DNA of 34,720 bases, taken from positions 1-34,720 of the forward strand of contig NZ_QUAK01000031.1 of NCBI RefSeq assembly GCF_003429565.1, read 5' to 3'. The translations under genes were made by a program, and so were the position numbers. The stretch comes from Streptomyces triticagri (GTDB taxonomy: Bacteria > Actinomycetota > Actinomycetes > Streptomycetales > Streptomycetaceae). Under the pieces are notes generated by a model. It was not told the origin of the DNA. It ran no database searches and was given only the letters and a program-made list of their open reading frames with translations. Of this stretch, positions 20,387 to 28,363 are shown piece by piece (the first letter of the stretch is position 1; each line of letters starts with the position of its first letter).

Positions 20387-20931
20387 GGTCCGCCGGCACG
20401 GTCGGCGAGTACGGCGGGCGGCTCGTCGTCCATCTCGACCGCGAGCGGGAACGGCGCATGGCCGGCGAGCCGGAACCAGCGCACCGTGCGGTGCCGGCGC
20501 AGGGCCCGCGCGGCGCGTACGGCGTCGTTGTGGAAGCGCCGGGCCATCGGCACCCGCCGTACCGCCTGGGCGAGTTCACCGGCGGCCTCGTCCCCGCCGG
20601 AGGCCTCCTGCACCAGCTCGAGCACCTCTTGCTCGGCGAACACCGCACGCAGGGCCTGGCTGAGCTCGCTCTCGGCCACCTCCCGCTGGTCCTCGGCCGC
20701 CTGCCGCGCGGCGTGCGCGGCCTCGTACAGCACGATCGACGCGGCCGGGTCGAGGATCGAGGAGGTGGCCAACTCCTGGGCGACGGACGCCCGGCGCAGC
20801 AGTTGCGCGTCGAGGGCGGCCCGTGCGGCGTCGATCCGGGCGTGCAGGCGGTCGAGCCGGCCGGCCGTCCAGCTGAGGTACAGGCCGATCGCGAACAGGA
20901 CGACGGCGATCCAGATCAGAGTGGAGGTCAC
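20368..20931 (-). CDS. LemA-like single-pass membrane protein
   Basis: A 187-residue protein with one N-terminal membrane helix (about residues 4-21, LIWIAVVLFAIGLYLSW) followed by a long helical cytoplasmic domain rich in Ala, Arg and Glu. The segment DRLHARIDAARAALDAQLLRRASVAQELA resembles the start of LemA proteins, but similarity is partial and the function of LemA is not established. The GTG at 20931 is used because the helix follows directly; a TTG nine bases earlier is possible. Neither has a good ribosome site, and TAGCCT (20948-20943) is close enough for a leaderless transcript. Its TAG stop lies within a copy of the ACGCGCGCGT element. Confidence 0.75.
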   Translation of the reverse strand: MTSTLIWIAVVLFAIGLYLSWTAGRLDRLHARIDAARAALDAQLLRRASVAQELATSSILDPAASIVLYEAAHAARQAAEDQREVAESELSQALRAVFAEQEVLELVQEASGGDEAAGELAQAVRRVPMARRFHNDAVRAARALRRHRTVRWFRLAGHAPFPLAVEMDDEPPAVLADRAGGPGTTRA

Positions 20932-21001
20932 GGGCGGCAAGGCTACCGTCGCGATGCCCCCTCATCGCACGCCGATGGCCCTGCACCGCACACCGGGGGG
21001 A

Positions 21002-21029
21002 ACGGCCCTCCCGCGCACGGGAGGGCCGT
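21002..21029 (-). terminator. Terminator after pimA
   Basis: A perfect 12-bp stem (ACGGCCCTCCCG with CGGGAGGGCCGT) and a CGCA loop, ending 4 bases from the pimA stop. Confidence 0.88.
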
Positions 21030-21032
21030 CGT

Positions 21033-22250
21033 TCAGCTCTTGGCGAGCCCCAACCGGGCCCGCAGTCCGACCCGTTCGTCGGCCGCCACCGAAGCGGCGC
21101 CATCGGTGACCGTCTCGTAGACGGCGAGGATGTCCGCACCGACCGTCGACCAGTCGAAGCGCCGCACATGGGCGCTCCCCCGCTCGCGCAGCCCGGCCCT
21201 GCGCTCCGGGTCGCCGAGCAGGCGGATCGCGGCGTCCGCGAGCGCGTCCGCGTCCTCGTTGGCGAACAGATCGCCGGCCGCGCCCTGGTCCAGGACCTGC
21301 GCGAAGGCGTCCAGGTCCGATGCGAGCACGGGAGCCCCCGCGGACATCGCCTCGACGAGGATGATGCCGAAGCTCTCGCCGCCGGTGTTGGGCGCCACGT
21401 ACACATCGACACTGCGCAGCAGCCGGGCCTTGTCCTCGTCGCTGACCATGCCGAGGAACTCCACGCGTTCGCGCATCTCGGCGGGCAGGCTCTCGACGGC
21501 CTCCTCCTCGTCGCCCCGGCCGGCCACCAGGAGCCGTGTGCCGGGGCGTTCGGCGAGGATCCTCGGCAGGGCCTGCATCAGCACGGGCAGTCCCTTGCGG
21601 GGCTCGTCGATGCGGCCGATGAAGCCGATCGTGCCGGTGTCGTCCCGGCCGTCACCGGTGCCGGAGCCGTCGCTCGCCGCGCGTGCGGCGGCCGACTGCC
21701 ATTCGGCCTTCGGCTCGGCGCGGGCGAAGAAGTCCACGTCCACGCCGTTGGGGATGACCACCGCGTCGCCACCGAGGTGCTCGACGAGCGTGCGTCGCGC
21801 GTACTCGCTGACCGCGATCCGAGCGCTGATCTTCTCCAGAGCGGGCTGCAGGATGGGATAGGCGGCGATCATCGCGCGGGAGCGCGGATTGGACGTGTGG
21901 AACGTGGCCACGATCGGCCCCTGGGCGGCCCAGCAGGTGAGCAGCCCGAGCGAGGGCGAGGCGGGTTCGTGGATGTGGATCACATCGAACGTGCCGTCGT
22001 GCAGCCATCGGCGTACCCGACTCGCCGACAGGAAGCCGAAGTTGAGCCGTGCCACCGAGCCGTTGTACGGCACCGGCACGGCACGGCCCGCCGACACCAC
22101 GTACGGCGGCAGCGGAGTCTCGTCGTCCGCCGGTGCCAGTACGGAGACCTCGTGGCCGAGGCGGATCAGATGCTCCGCCAGGTCCCGGATGTGGAACTGC
22201 ACGCCACCCGGCACGTCCCACGAGTAGGGGCAGACGATCCCGATCCTCAT
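21033..22250 (-). CDS. pimA: Phosphatidylinositol alpha-mannosyltransferase (GT4)
   Basis: A 405-residue glycosyltransferase of the GT-B fold, expected to move mannose from GDP-mannose to phosphatidylinositol at the inner membrane face, the first PIM step. It begins MRIGIVCPYSWDVPGGVQFH, has FDVIHIHEP and ATFHTSNPR in the acceptor domain, and PNTGGESFGIILVEAMSAG, the EX7E donor site. Compared with mycobacterial PimA there is a short Gly/Asp/Ser-rich insert (about 205-216) before TIGFIGRIDEPRKG. It is the third gene of pgsA-patA-pimA, its ATG overlapping the patA stop by four bases. The identification rests on both sequence and synteny. Confidence 0.92.
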   Translation of the reverse strand: MRIGIVCPYSWDVPGGVQFHIRDLAEHLIRLGHEVSVLAPADDETPLPPYVVSAGRAVPVPYNGSVARLNFGFLSASRVRRWLHDGTFDVIHIHEPASPSLGLLTCWAAQGPIVATFHTSNPRSRAMIAAYPILQPALEKISARIAVSEYARRTLVEHLGGDAVVIPNGVDVDFFARAEPKAEWQSAAARAASDGSGTGDGRDDTGTIGFIGRIDEPRKGLPVLMQALPRILAERPGTRLLVAGRGDEEEAVESLPAEMRERVEFLGMVSDEDKARLLRSVDVYVAPNTGGESFGIILVEAMSAGAPVLASDLDAFAQVLDQGAAGDLFANEDADALADAAIRLLGDPERRAGLRERGSAHVRRFDWSTVGADILAVYETVTDGAASVAADERVGLRARLGLAKS

Positions 22251-23254
22251 GCCGAGGTCCCCTCGCCGGGCCCGGACGTCCGCGCGTCGTCCCGCACGCG
22301 CGCGTGGTCACCGTCGTGACGCCCCGGCGCGGGTCCCGCATCGCCGGCCACGCGCGCGGGGTCCTTCGCCGGATCCAGGTCGGCGAGCCACAGCCGCTGC
22401 AGCATGTGCCAGTCCTCCGGGTGCTCGGCGATGCCCGAGGCGAAGGCATCGGCCAGCGCCTGTGTCATGGAGGACGTCTTCTCGGCGCGCGTGCCTGTCT
22501 CGGGGACCTCGACCGGTGGATGGACCCGGCCCTGCATGACCCGCGAGGCGTCGTACCAGAGGGTCACGGGCAGCAGCAGGGCCCCGGTCTGCTGGGCGAG
22601 CAGCGCGGGGCCGGCCGGCATCCGCGCGGCGTCGCCGAAGAACGAGACCTCGACCCCGGACGCGGACAGATCGCGGTCGGCGACCAGGCAGACGAGGCCG
22701 CCGGCCCGCAGCCGCCGTGCGAGCGTGCCGAACGCGGCGCCACCGGTGTGCGGCAGCACCTCCATGCCGAGGCTGCCGCGATAGGCCACGAAACGGTCGT
22801 ACAGGGACTCCGGCTTGAGGCGCTCCTGCACGGTGGTGAACGGCGTCTCGAGTTTGGTGGTGACCCAGGCGCCGGCCAGATCCCAGTTGGCCAGGTGCGG
22901 CAGCGCGAGGATCACGCCGCGGCCGGAGGCGAGACCGTCGGTGAGATGGTGCAGGTCCTTGGGCTCGAAGCCGTCCTTGATGCGCTGCGTGCCCCACGCG
23001 GGCAGCCGGAAGGACTCCATCCAGTACCGCATGTACGACCGCATGCCGGCCCGGGACAAGGCACGCAGTCGCTCGGGCGTCGCATCGGGCACCACGCGCG
23101 CGTAGTTGGCCTCCAGGCGTCGCACCCCGGTACCGCGCCGGCGCCAGGCCAGATCGGCGATGGTGCGGCCGAGGCGTACGGCGACGGGCTCGGGGAGCTT
23201 CTTGACCGAGCCCCAGGCGAGCCCGTAGAGGCCGTCGGTGAGCTTCTCCTTCAT
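22247..23254 (-). CDS. patA: Phosphatidylinositol mannoside acyltransferase
   Basis: A 335-residue member of the LpxL/HtrB-like lysophospholipid acyltransferases, expected to acylate the mannose of PIM1/PIM2. The HX4D motif is ALPHLANWDLAG, with His120 and Asp125. The N-terminal ANYARVVPDATPERLRALSRAGM is typical of the family. The last 35 residues, after LWLADLDPAKD, are a low-complexity Gly/Pro/Asp/Arg tail whose coding sequence carries copies of the ACGCGCGCGTGG element at 22296 and, with one change, at 22350. ATG at 23254 overlaps the pgsA stop by four bases. Position matches M. tuberculosis Rv2611c. Confidence 0.92.
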   Translation of the reverse strand: MKEKLTDGLYGLAWGSVKKLPEPVAVRLGRTIADLAWRRRGTGVRRLEANYARVVPDATPERLRALSRAGMRSYMRYWMESFRLPAWGTQRIKDGFEPKDLHHLTDGLASGRGVILALPHLANWDLAGAWVTTKLETPFTTVQERLKPESLYDRFVAYRGSLGMEVLPHTGGAAFGTLARRLRAGGLVCLVADRDLSASGVEVSFFGDAARMPAGPALLAQQTGALLLPVTLWYDASRVMQGRVHPPVEVPETGTRAEKTSSMTQALADAFASGIAEHPEDWHMLQRLWLADLDPAKDPARVAGDAGPAPGRHDGDHARVRDDARTSGPGEGTSA

Positions 23255-23907
23255 GCGGCGCCGCCCTCGGCCGACGCGGCATCCGCCTCGGCCGCCTCGC
23301 GGCGCACCGTGACGACCCGCTGGGCGAGCGTGATCAGGCTGCCGACGGCCACGATCCACAGCGCGATGGGCAGCAGTACGTCGATGCCGGGGACCCCGAA
23401 GCCGTGCAGCCCCGCGAGGCCCGCGGCGACCAGCGAGATCACCAGCCGCTCCGCCCGTTCGATCAGGCCGTTGACGGCGACCGGCAGACCGATCGACTCG
23501 CCGCGTGCCTTCGTGTACGAGACGACCTGGCCGCTGGCCAGGCAGAAGATCGCCACCGCGCACAGCAGATCGTTGTCACCGCTGCCCGCGTACCAGAGCG
23601 CGAAGCCGCCGAAGATCGCGCTGTCGGCGACCCGGTCGAGGGTGGAGTCGAGGAAGGCTCCCCACCGGCTGGAGACCCCGGCCTGCCGGGCCATGTTGCC
23701 GTCGACGAGGTCCGAGAAGACGAACAGCGTGATGACGATCGTGCCCCAGAAGAACTCGCCCCGGGGGAAGAACACCAGTGCCCCCGCGACCACCCCGGCC
23801 GTGCCGATCAGTGTGACCGCGTCCGGGCTCACCCCCCGACGAAGCAGAAACGCGGCGAACGGCGTGAGGACACGCGTGAAGAATGCACGCGCGTACTTGT
23901 TCAGCAT
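23251..23907 (-). CDS. pgsA: Phosphatidylinositol phosphate synthase (CDP-alcohol phosphatidyltransferase)
   Basis: A 218-residue membrane enzyme with about six helices that joins CDP-diacylglycerol and inositol phosphate, giving PI phosphate. The CDP-alcohol phosphotransferase motif is complete: D-x2-DG-x2-AR-x8-G-x3-D-x3-D, running from SDLVDGNMAR to AFLDSTLDRV. By context (patA and pimA directly downstream) it corresponds to M. tuberculosis PgsA1 rather than to a phosphatidylglycerophosphate synthase. The ATG at 23907 (LNKYARAFFTR) has GGGAAGG upstream. The C-terminal tail is Ala/Glu-rich. Confidence 0.93.
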   Translation of the reverse strand: MLNKYARAFFTRVLTPFAAFLLRRGVSPDAVTLIGTAGVVAGALVFFPRGEFFWGTIVITLFVFSDLVDGNMARQAGVSSRWGAFLDSTLDRVADSAIFGGFALWYAGSGDNDLLCAVAIFCLASGQVVSYTKARGESIGLPVAVNGLIERAERLVISLVAAGLAGLHGFGVPGIDVLLPIALWIVAVGSLITLAQRVVTVRREAAEADAASAEGGAA

Positions 23908-24254
23908 GGCCTTCCCGGGGGTTCGGTGGCCGGCGAGCCCCTGCGGCCACCGGCGCTGGCCCATCGTAGTCACGCGCGCGTGGACCCCACCTCCGCAGCC
24001 CCCGCCCGGCTCCGTCGCGGCCCGCCCGCGAGGTCGCGCACCTCCGCAGTCCGCCTGCCCACGCGCGCGTGGGCGTCTGCTTCGAGCGACGTGCGGCGAT
24101 CCCGTGAGACGTATGGACGCACCAGGACCCGAGTGGAAAGCTCGAAGGACCGCGGGCGTCGCCGGAGCCGCCCCCACACGCGGTCCTCGCGTGTCCGCGC
24201 CCTCTCCCCCACCGTGCAAACGCAATCGGGAGTCATCCCATCGGGAGGCACAGC
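23908..24254. other. Divergent intergenic region between pgsA and the EF-G-like gene
   Basis: 347 bases without a credible gene. It holds two copies of ACGCGCGCGTGG (23972-23983 and 24061-24072), the second embedded in a perfect 18-bp palindrome at 24057-24074. It also holds a 9-bp stem with a 24-base loop (AGGACCGCG at 24146 with CGCGGTCCT ending at 24187) and a GGGAGG ribosome site just before 24255. Promoters for both directions must lie here, but none matches the consensus well. Confidence 0.7.
24057..24074. repeat. 18-bp perfect palindrome containing the ACGCGCGCGT core
   Basis: GCCCACGCGCGCGTGGGC is its own reverse complement over all 18 bases. It is the most extended copy of the element that recurs between 20312 and 24074, and it lies between the divergent pgsA and EF-G-like genes, where an operator would be expected. 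Confidence 0.8.
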
Positions 24255-26444
24255 ATGGGCGACAAGGCGAGCACACATCCCGGGGCCGCCGGCAGAGCAG
24301 CGACGGCCGACCGTCCCGCTTCGATACGGAACGTGGTACTGGTCGGCCACAGCGGTTCGGGAAAGACCACCCTGGTGGAGGCCCTGGCACTGACCGCGGG
24401 AGCGGTGAACCGCGCGGGGCGCGTGGAGGACGGCACGGCCGTCTCGGACCACGACGAGATCGAGCACCGTCAGCAACGTTCGGTCCAGCTGTCCCTGGTT
24501 CCTCTGCAGTGGGACGGCATCAAGATCAACATCCTGGACACTCCCGGCTATGCGGATTTCGTCGGGGAACTGAGGGCCGGTCTGCGCGCCGCGGACGCGG
24601 CCCTCTTCGTCGTCTCGGCCGCGGACGGCGTGGACGGCGCGACCCGGATGGTCTGGGAGGAGTGCGCGGCCGTCGGCATGCCGCGCGCCATCGTGGTCAC
24701 GCACCTGGAGGCGGCGCGGGCGGACTTCACGGAGATGACACGGATCTGCGCGGACGCCTTCGGCGCCGAGGACCCGGACGCCGTACTGCCGCTGTATCTG
24801 CCGTTGCACGGAGCGCAGGGCCCGGACGGGCACGCTCCGGTGACCGGTCTGGTCGGTCTGCTGTCGCAGCGGGTCTTCGACTACGCCTCCGGCGAGCGCA
24901 AGGAGTCGGAGCCGGACCCGGAGCGGCTGCCGGCGATCGAGGACGCCCGCAACCGCCTCATCGAGGGCATCATCGCGGAGAGCGAGGACGAGTCCTTGAT
25001 GGACCGCTATCTCGGCGGCGAGGACATCGACCAGAAGACCCTGGTCGACGATCTGGAACGGGCCGTCGCACGCGGCACCTTCCACCCCGTGCTCGCCGCC
25101 GCGCCCGCCGCGGAGGGCGCCCGGCACGGCATCGGCACGGTCGAACTGCTGGAGCTGATCACCGGTGGCTTCCCGACGCCGCTGGAGCGCGAGGCACCAC
25201 CGGTGACGACTCCCCAGGGGGCCGAGCGCGCGACGCCCGTCTGCGATCCCGAGGGCCCTCTGGTCGCCGAGGTGGTGAAGACCTCGTCCGATCCGTACGT
25301 CGGCCGGGTCTCCCTGGTGCGCGTCTTCTCCGGGACCCTGCGGCCGGACGCGACCGTGCACGTATCGGGGCACGGCCTGGCGGACCGCGGCCACGAGGAC
25401 CACGATCTGGACGAGCGCATCGGCGCGCTGTCCGCACCGTTCGGCAAGCAGCAGCGGGTCCTCTCCTCGTGCATCGCGGGCGATCTGGCGTGTGTGGCAC
25501 GGCTGACCCGCGCGGAGACCGGAGACACCCTCTCGGCCAAGGACGACCCGCTCCTGATGCAGGCGTGGTCCATGCCGGACCCGCTGCTTCCGCTGGCCAT
25601 CCAGGCACACAGCAAACCGGACGAGGACAAGCTGTCCCAGGGGCTCGCCCGGCTGGTCGCCGAGGACCCGACGATGCGCCTCGAGCACAATCAGGACACC
25701 CACCAGGTCGTCCTGTGGTGTCTGGGCGAGGCCCACGCCGACGTCGCCCTCGAGCGGCTGCGCAGCCGCTACGGCGTTCAGGTGGACGTCGTAGCGCACC
25801 GCGTCGCGATGCGTGAGACCTTCGCCGGCAAGGCGGCGGGCCGCGGACGGCACGTCAAGCAGTCCGGCGGCCACGGCCAGTACGCCATCTGCGAGATCGA
25901 GGTGGAACCGCTGCCCGGCGGATCGGGCATCGAGTTCGTCGACAAGGTGGTGGGCGGCGCGGTGCCGCGCCAGTTCATCCCCTCGGTGGAGAAGGGCGTA
26001 CGGGCCCAGGCGCAGCGCGGCCTCGCGTCAGGGCACCCGATCGTCGACGTCCGGGTCACACTGCACGACGGCAAGGCGCACTCCGTGGACTCCTCCGACG
26101 CCGCCTTCCAGACCGCCGGCGCCCTGGCGCTGCGGGAGGCCGCCGCGGACGCCGCGATCCATCTGCTCGAACCGGTCGCGGAGGTACGGGTCCTGGTGCC
26201 GGACGAGTTCGTGGGCGCGGTGATGAGCGATCTGGCCGGCCGCAGGGGCCGGGTGGTCGGCACCGAACAGTCGCCGGGCGGACGGACCTTGGTGCGCGCC
26301 GAGGTGCCCGACATCGAGATCGGCCGGTACGCGGTCGATCTGCGCTCCCTCTCGCACGGCACCGGCCGTTTCGGGCGCAGCTACGTACGGCACGAGCCGA
26401 TGCCCGCGGCGCTTGCGGCGAAGCTCAGGGAGGAGGAGGCCTGA
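24255..26444 (+). CDS. EF-G-like translational GTPase (EF-G2 type)
   Basis: A 729-residue protein with the full five-domain EF-G layout, close to the second EF-G paralogue of actinobacteria and not to the main translocase. G1 is GHSGSGKT (31-38) and G3 is DTPG (95-98). The switch I region (EIEHRQQRSVQLSL) lacks the RGITI form of EF-G. The G4 motif, normally NKxD, reads THLE (149-152), so guanine recognition may be altered. Domain IV (HVKQSGGHGQYAICEIEVEPL) is well conserved, including the loop that would enter the decoding region. ATG at 24255 with GGGAGG. The gene is divergent from pgsA. Its cellular role is not established. Confidence 0.9.
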   Translation: MGDKASTHPGAAGRAATADRPASIRNVVLVGHSGSGKTTLVEALALTAGAVNRAGRVEDGTAVSDHDEIEHRQQRSVQLSLVPLQWDGIKINILDTPGYADFVGELRAGLRAADAALFVVSAADGVDGATRMVWEECAAVGMPRAIVVTHLEAARADFTEMTRICADAFGAEDPDAVLPLYLPLHGAQGPDGHAPVTGLVGLLSQRVFDYASGERKESEPDPERLPAIEDARNRLIEGIIAESEDESLMDRYLGGEDIDQKTLVDDLERAVARGTFHPVLAAAPAAEGARHGIGTVELLELITGGFPTPLEREAPPVTTPQGAERATPVCDPEGPLVAEVVKTSSDPYVGRVSLVRVFSGTLRPDATVHVSGHGLADRGHEDHDLDERIGALSAPFGKQQRVLSSCIAGDLACVARLTRAETGDTLSAKDDPLLMQAWSMPDPLLPLAIQAHSKPDEDKLSQGLARLVAEDPTMRLEHNQDTHQVVLWCLGEAHADVALERLRSRYGVQVDVVAHRVAMRETFAGKAAGRGRHVKQSGGHGQYAICEIEVEPLPGGSGIEFVDKVVGGAVPRQFIPSVEKGVRAQAQRGLASGHPIVDVRVTLHDGKAHSVDSSDAAFQTAGALALREAAADAAIHLLEPVAEVRVLVPDEFVGAVMSDLAGRRGRVVGTEQSPGGRTLVRAEVPDIEIGRYAVDLRSLSHGTGRFGRSYVRHEPMPAALAAKLREEEA

Positions 26445-26543
26445 GCAGGTCCGAGCGGTGCGCCGGAGCGCCGGCCGGACCGGGCCCGTGGCTGAATCCG
26501 CCTGTTCAACTCCGCTGTCACCGACCGCTGTTCGGACGTCCCC

Positions 26544-26572
26544 TGCCGATTGTCGGTGGCCCCCGATACATT
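26544..26572 (+). promoter_or_regulatory. Possible promoter before the 554-residue membrane protein gene
   Basis: TGCCGA (26544-26549) and TACATT (26567-26572) are 17 bases apart, about 100 bases before the ATG at 26673. The -10 fits TANNNT and the -35 is weak. Confidence 0.3.
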
Positions 26573-26672
26573 GATGATCTGCGGTACGGGCACGGTGACC
26601 TCGGGGCCGGAATCCTCGACGGATCGCCGGGCCGGGCAGGTCGGCAAGGGCCGCGTCGGCGGCAGTGCGGTG

Positions 26673-28337
26673 ATGGGGGCAGCAGTGGCGGATTTCTTCG
26701 ACTTCAGGCCTGGTGCACAGGTGCCGTTGTCGGGCGCGGCGGGCGAGACCGCGGCGACGCACGCCCTGGCCTCGGCCGCGTACCGCGACGTCCCGGTCGA
26801 CGAGATCCTCAAGGCGAACAGCGAATGGCACAAGTCCACGGTGAAGAAGGGCAAGTTGTCGCTCTTCGCACCGAATCTGGGCGAGGCGTTCTCGCACGCC
26901 GTGCAGACTCGGATGCTCGGCGGCGCACGCAAGCCGCTGATCCAGTCGTTCGGCATGGAGCCGCAGTCGGTCGTCGAGCACTGCCTGGCGGCGAACGGCG
27001 TCCGCAAGGCCAGGGACACCCGACTGACCGGCGTCACCTTCCTGTTCGGGGTGCTGTTCCTGCCGGGGCTGCTCGTCTGGCTGCTGATCTTCCAGATCCG
27101 CAAGACGCTGGGCGCCATGAAGGACCGCCGGATGGCCGCGCTCGGCACGGCGGTCCTGGTGGCCGCCTGCGGTCTCGGGATCCTGTATCTGATCAAGCTT
27201 CCGTTCACGGGCCTGCTCGGCCTGTACATACGGGCGATGGTCGTCGTGCCCGTGATCGGCTGGCTGCTCGCCAAGCAGATCTGCGAGCGTACGGCGCGTG
27301 ATCTGCGGGATCGCTGGGGAGGGCTGCTCGCGGGCGGCGGCGTCGGCCCCAAGATCCCGGAGGCGGTCCCGAGCAATCCCAATCAGACCGCGGCCGAGCG
27401 CCTGCGCCAGAGCCTCGCCCGGCTGACCGCGGAACAGCATTCGAACTCGGTGTTCTACGCCGGCCCCAAGGGCATCCTCGGCATGGGCACCCGCTGGGGC
27501 AGCTGGCAGCTCGCGGAGGAGCTGACACCGCTGGACGGGAAGTCGGAGATCAACCCGTTCCGCAGTTGGGACGTCGTCCGCGCAATCCACGACCAGCTGC
27601 TGCTGTTGGAGCGCGGTCCGCTGCACACCGGCGGCTTCCCGAAGCCGTCCATACGCCACTGGGTGGTCTCCCCGGTGGGGGAGAACGCGGGCGAGGTGTC
27701 CCGCCCCGGCGGCACCGATGTCGAGGCCTTCCAGATCAAGCCCCACGAGATACAGCGGATCTGCAACGAGCAGCAGTTCGGCAGCGGGGACCGGCACTAC
27801 CTCGGCGTCCAGTTCGTGCTCTGGGACGGCCAGTTGGTGATCACCATGCTGATCACCGTGACCGTGCTGCACGAGACGCTGCGCATCGAGGTGACCGGGC
27901 ATGCGCTCGGGCCGGTGCACCCGCTCTTCACCACCAAGCCGAAGGCCAAGGTCAAGGAGGTCTCACGGACGGTCAAGTTCTGGGAGACCAAGGAGGTCAA
28001 GCAGCCTCTGGTGGAGACCTCGGAGGTGGTGCGGCTCGCCGCCCGCGCCCCCTTCACCTGGTTCCCTCCGCTGCTGAGCTACCTGGGCGGGAAGCTGACC
28101 CTGCCGGAGCCCTTCGGCCTGCGGCACGCCTGGGCGGACAAGCCCTGGCGCCACCGGTTCATGGCCGACGACGCCCTGCGCGCGGCCACCCCCGTACTGC
28201 GTGTGGTGCACGCCTCGGCCATGCGGGTCCTGGAGGAGAACGGCGTGAACACCGAGCGCTTCGGCAACCGCTCGCTCTTCCTGAGCAACATGGTGCAGGA
28301 GGCGTCCCCCCGCAAGGCCGACGTGTACGACGCATAG
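26673..28337 (+). CDS. Membrane protein of unknown function
   Basis: I do not recognise this 554-residue protein. A soluble N-terminal part of about 115 residues is followed by three hydrophobic segments (about 119-140, 155-175 and 180-200) and a cytoplasmic or extracytoplasmic C-terminal region of about 350 residues. That region has mixed alpha/beta character and a strongly hydrophobic strand near LVITMLITVTVLHETLRIEV. Motifs such as VFYAGPKGILGMGTRWGSW and FGNRSLFLSNMVQEAS are distinctive. The ATG at 26673 (preceded in frame by a GTG at 26670) is tentative; GTG at 26685 is another option. It follows the EF-G-like gene by 228 bases and probably has its own promoter. The ending ADVYDA is immediately followed by a short GC hairpin. 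Confidence 0.8.
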   Translation: MGAAVADFFDFRPGAQVPLSGAAGETAATHALASAAYRDVPVDEILKANSEWHKSTVKKGKLSLFAPNLGEAFSHAVQTRMLGGARKPLIQSFGMEPQSVVEHCLAANGVRKARDTRLTGVTFLFGVLFLPGLLVWLLIFQIRKTLGAMKDRRMAALGTAVLVAACGLGILYLIKLPFTGLLGLYIRAMVVVPVIGWLLAKQICERTARDLRDRWGGLLAGGGVGPKIPEAVPSNPNQTAAERLRQSLARLTAEQHSNSVFYAGPKGILGMGTRWGSWQLAEELTPLDGKSEINPFRSWDVVRAIHDQLLLLERGPLHTGGFPKPSIRHWVVSPVGENAGEVSRPGGTDVEAFQIKPHEIQRICNEQQFGSGDRHYLGVQFVLWDGQLVITMLITVTVLHETLRIEVTGHALGPVHPLFTTKPKAKVKEVSRTVKFWETKEVKQPLVETSEVVRLAARAPFTWFPPLLSYLGGKLTLPEPFGLRHAWADKPWRHRFMADDALRAATPVLRVVHASAMRVLEENGVNTERFGNRSLFLSNMVQEASPRKADVYDA

Positions 28338-28341
28338 CGGC

Positions 28342-28355
28342 GCCCCCGCAGGGGC
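28342..28355. terminator. Short hairpin between convergent genes
   Basis: GCCCC (28342-28346) and GGGGC (28351-28355) form a 5-bp stem with a four-base loop, in the 26-base gap between the 554-residue protein gene and the HIT gene. It is weak, but it is the only candidate terminator here. Confidence 0.35.
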
Positions 28356-28363
28356 ACGTACGG

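Noticed and set aside
23908..23964. N-terminal extension of PgsA from an upstream ATG at 23964
   Set aside because: The extension has no ribosome site and no hydrophobic or family-like sequence, while the ATG at 23907 has GGGAAGG and the expected N-terminus.
22049..25816. Very long plus-strand open frame opposite pgsA, patA and pimA
   Set aside because: It is antisense to three well-identified genes and runs through the EF-G-like gene in another frame. Its product is Arg/Pro/Gly-rich noise typical of high-GC shadow frames.
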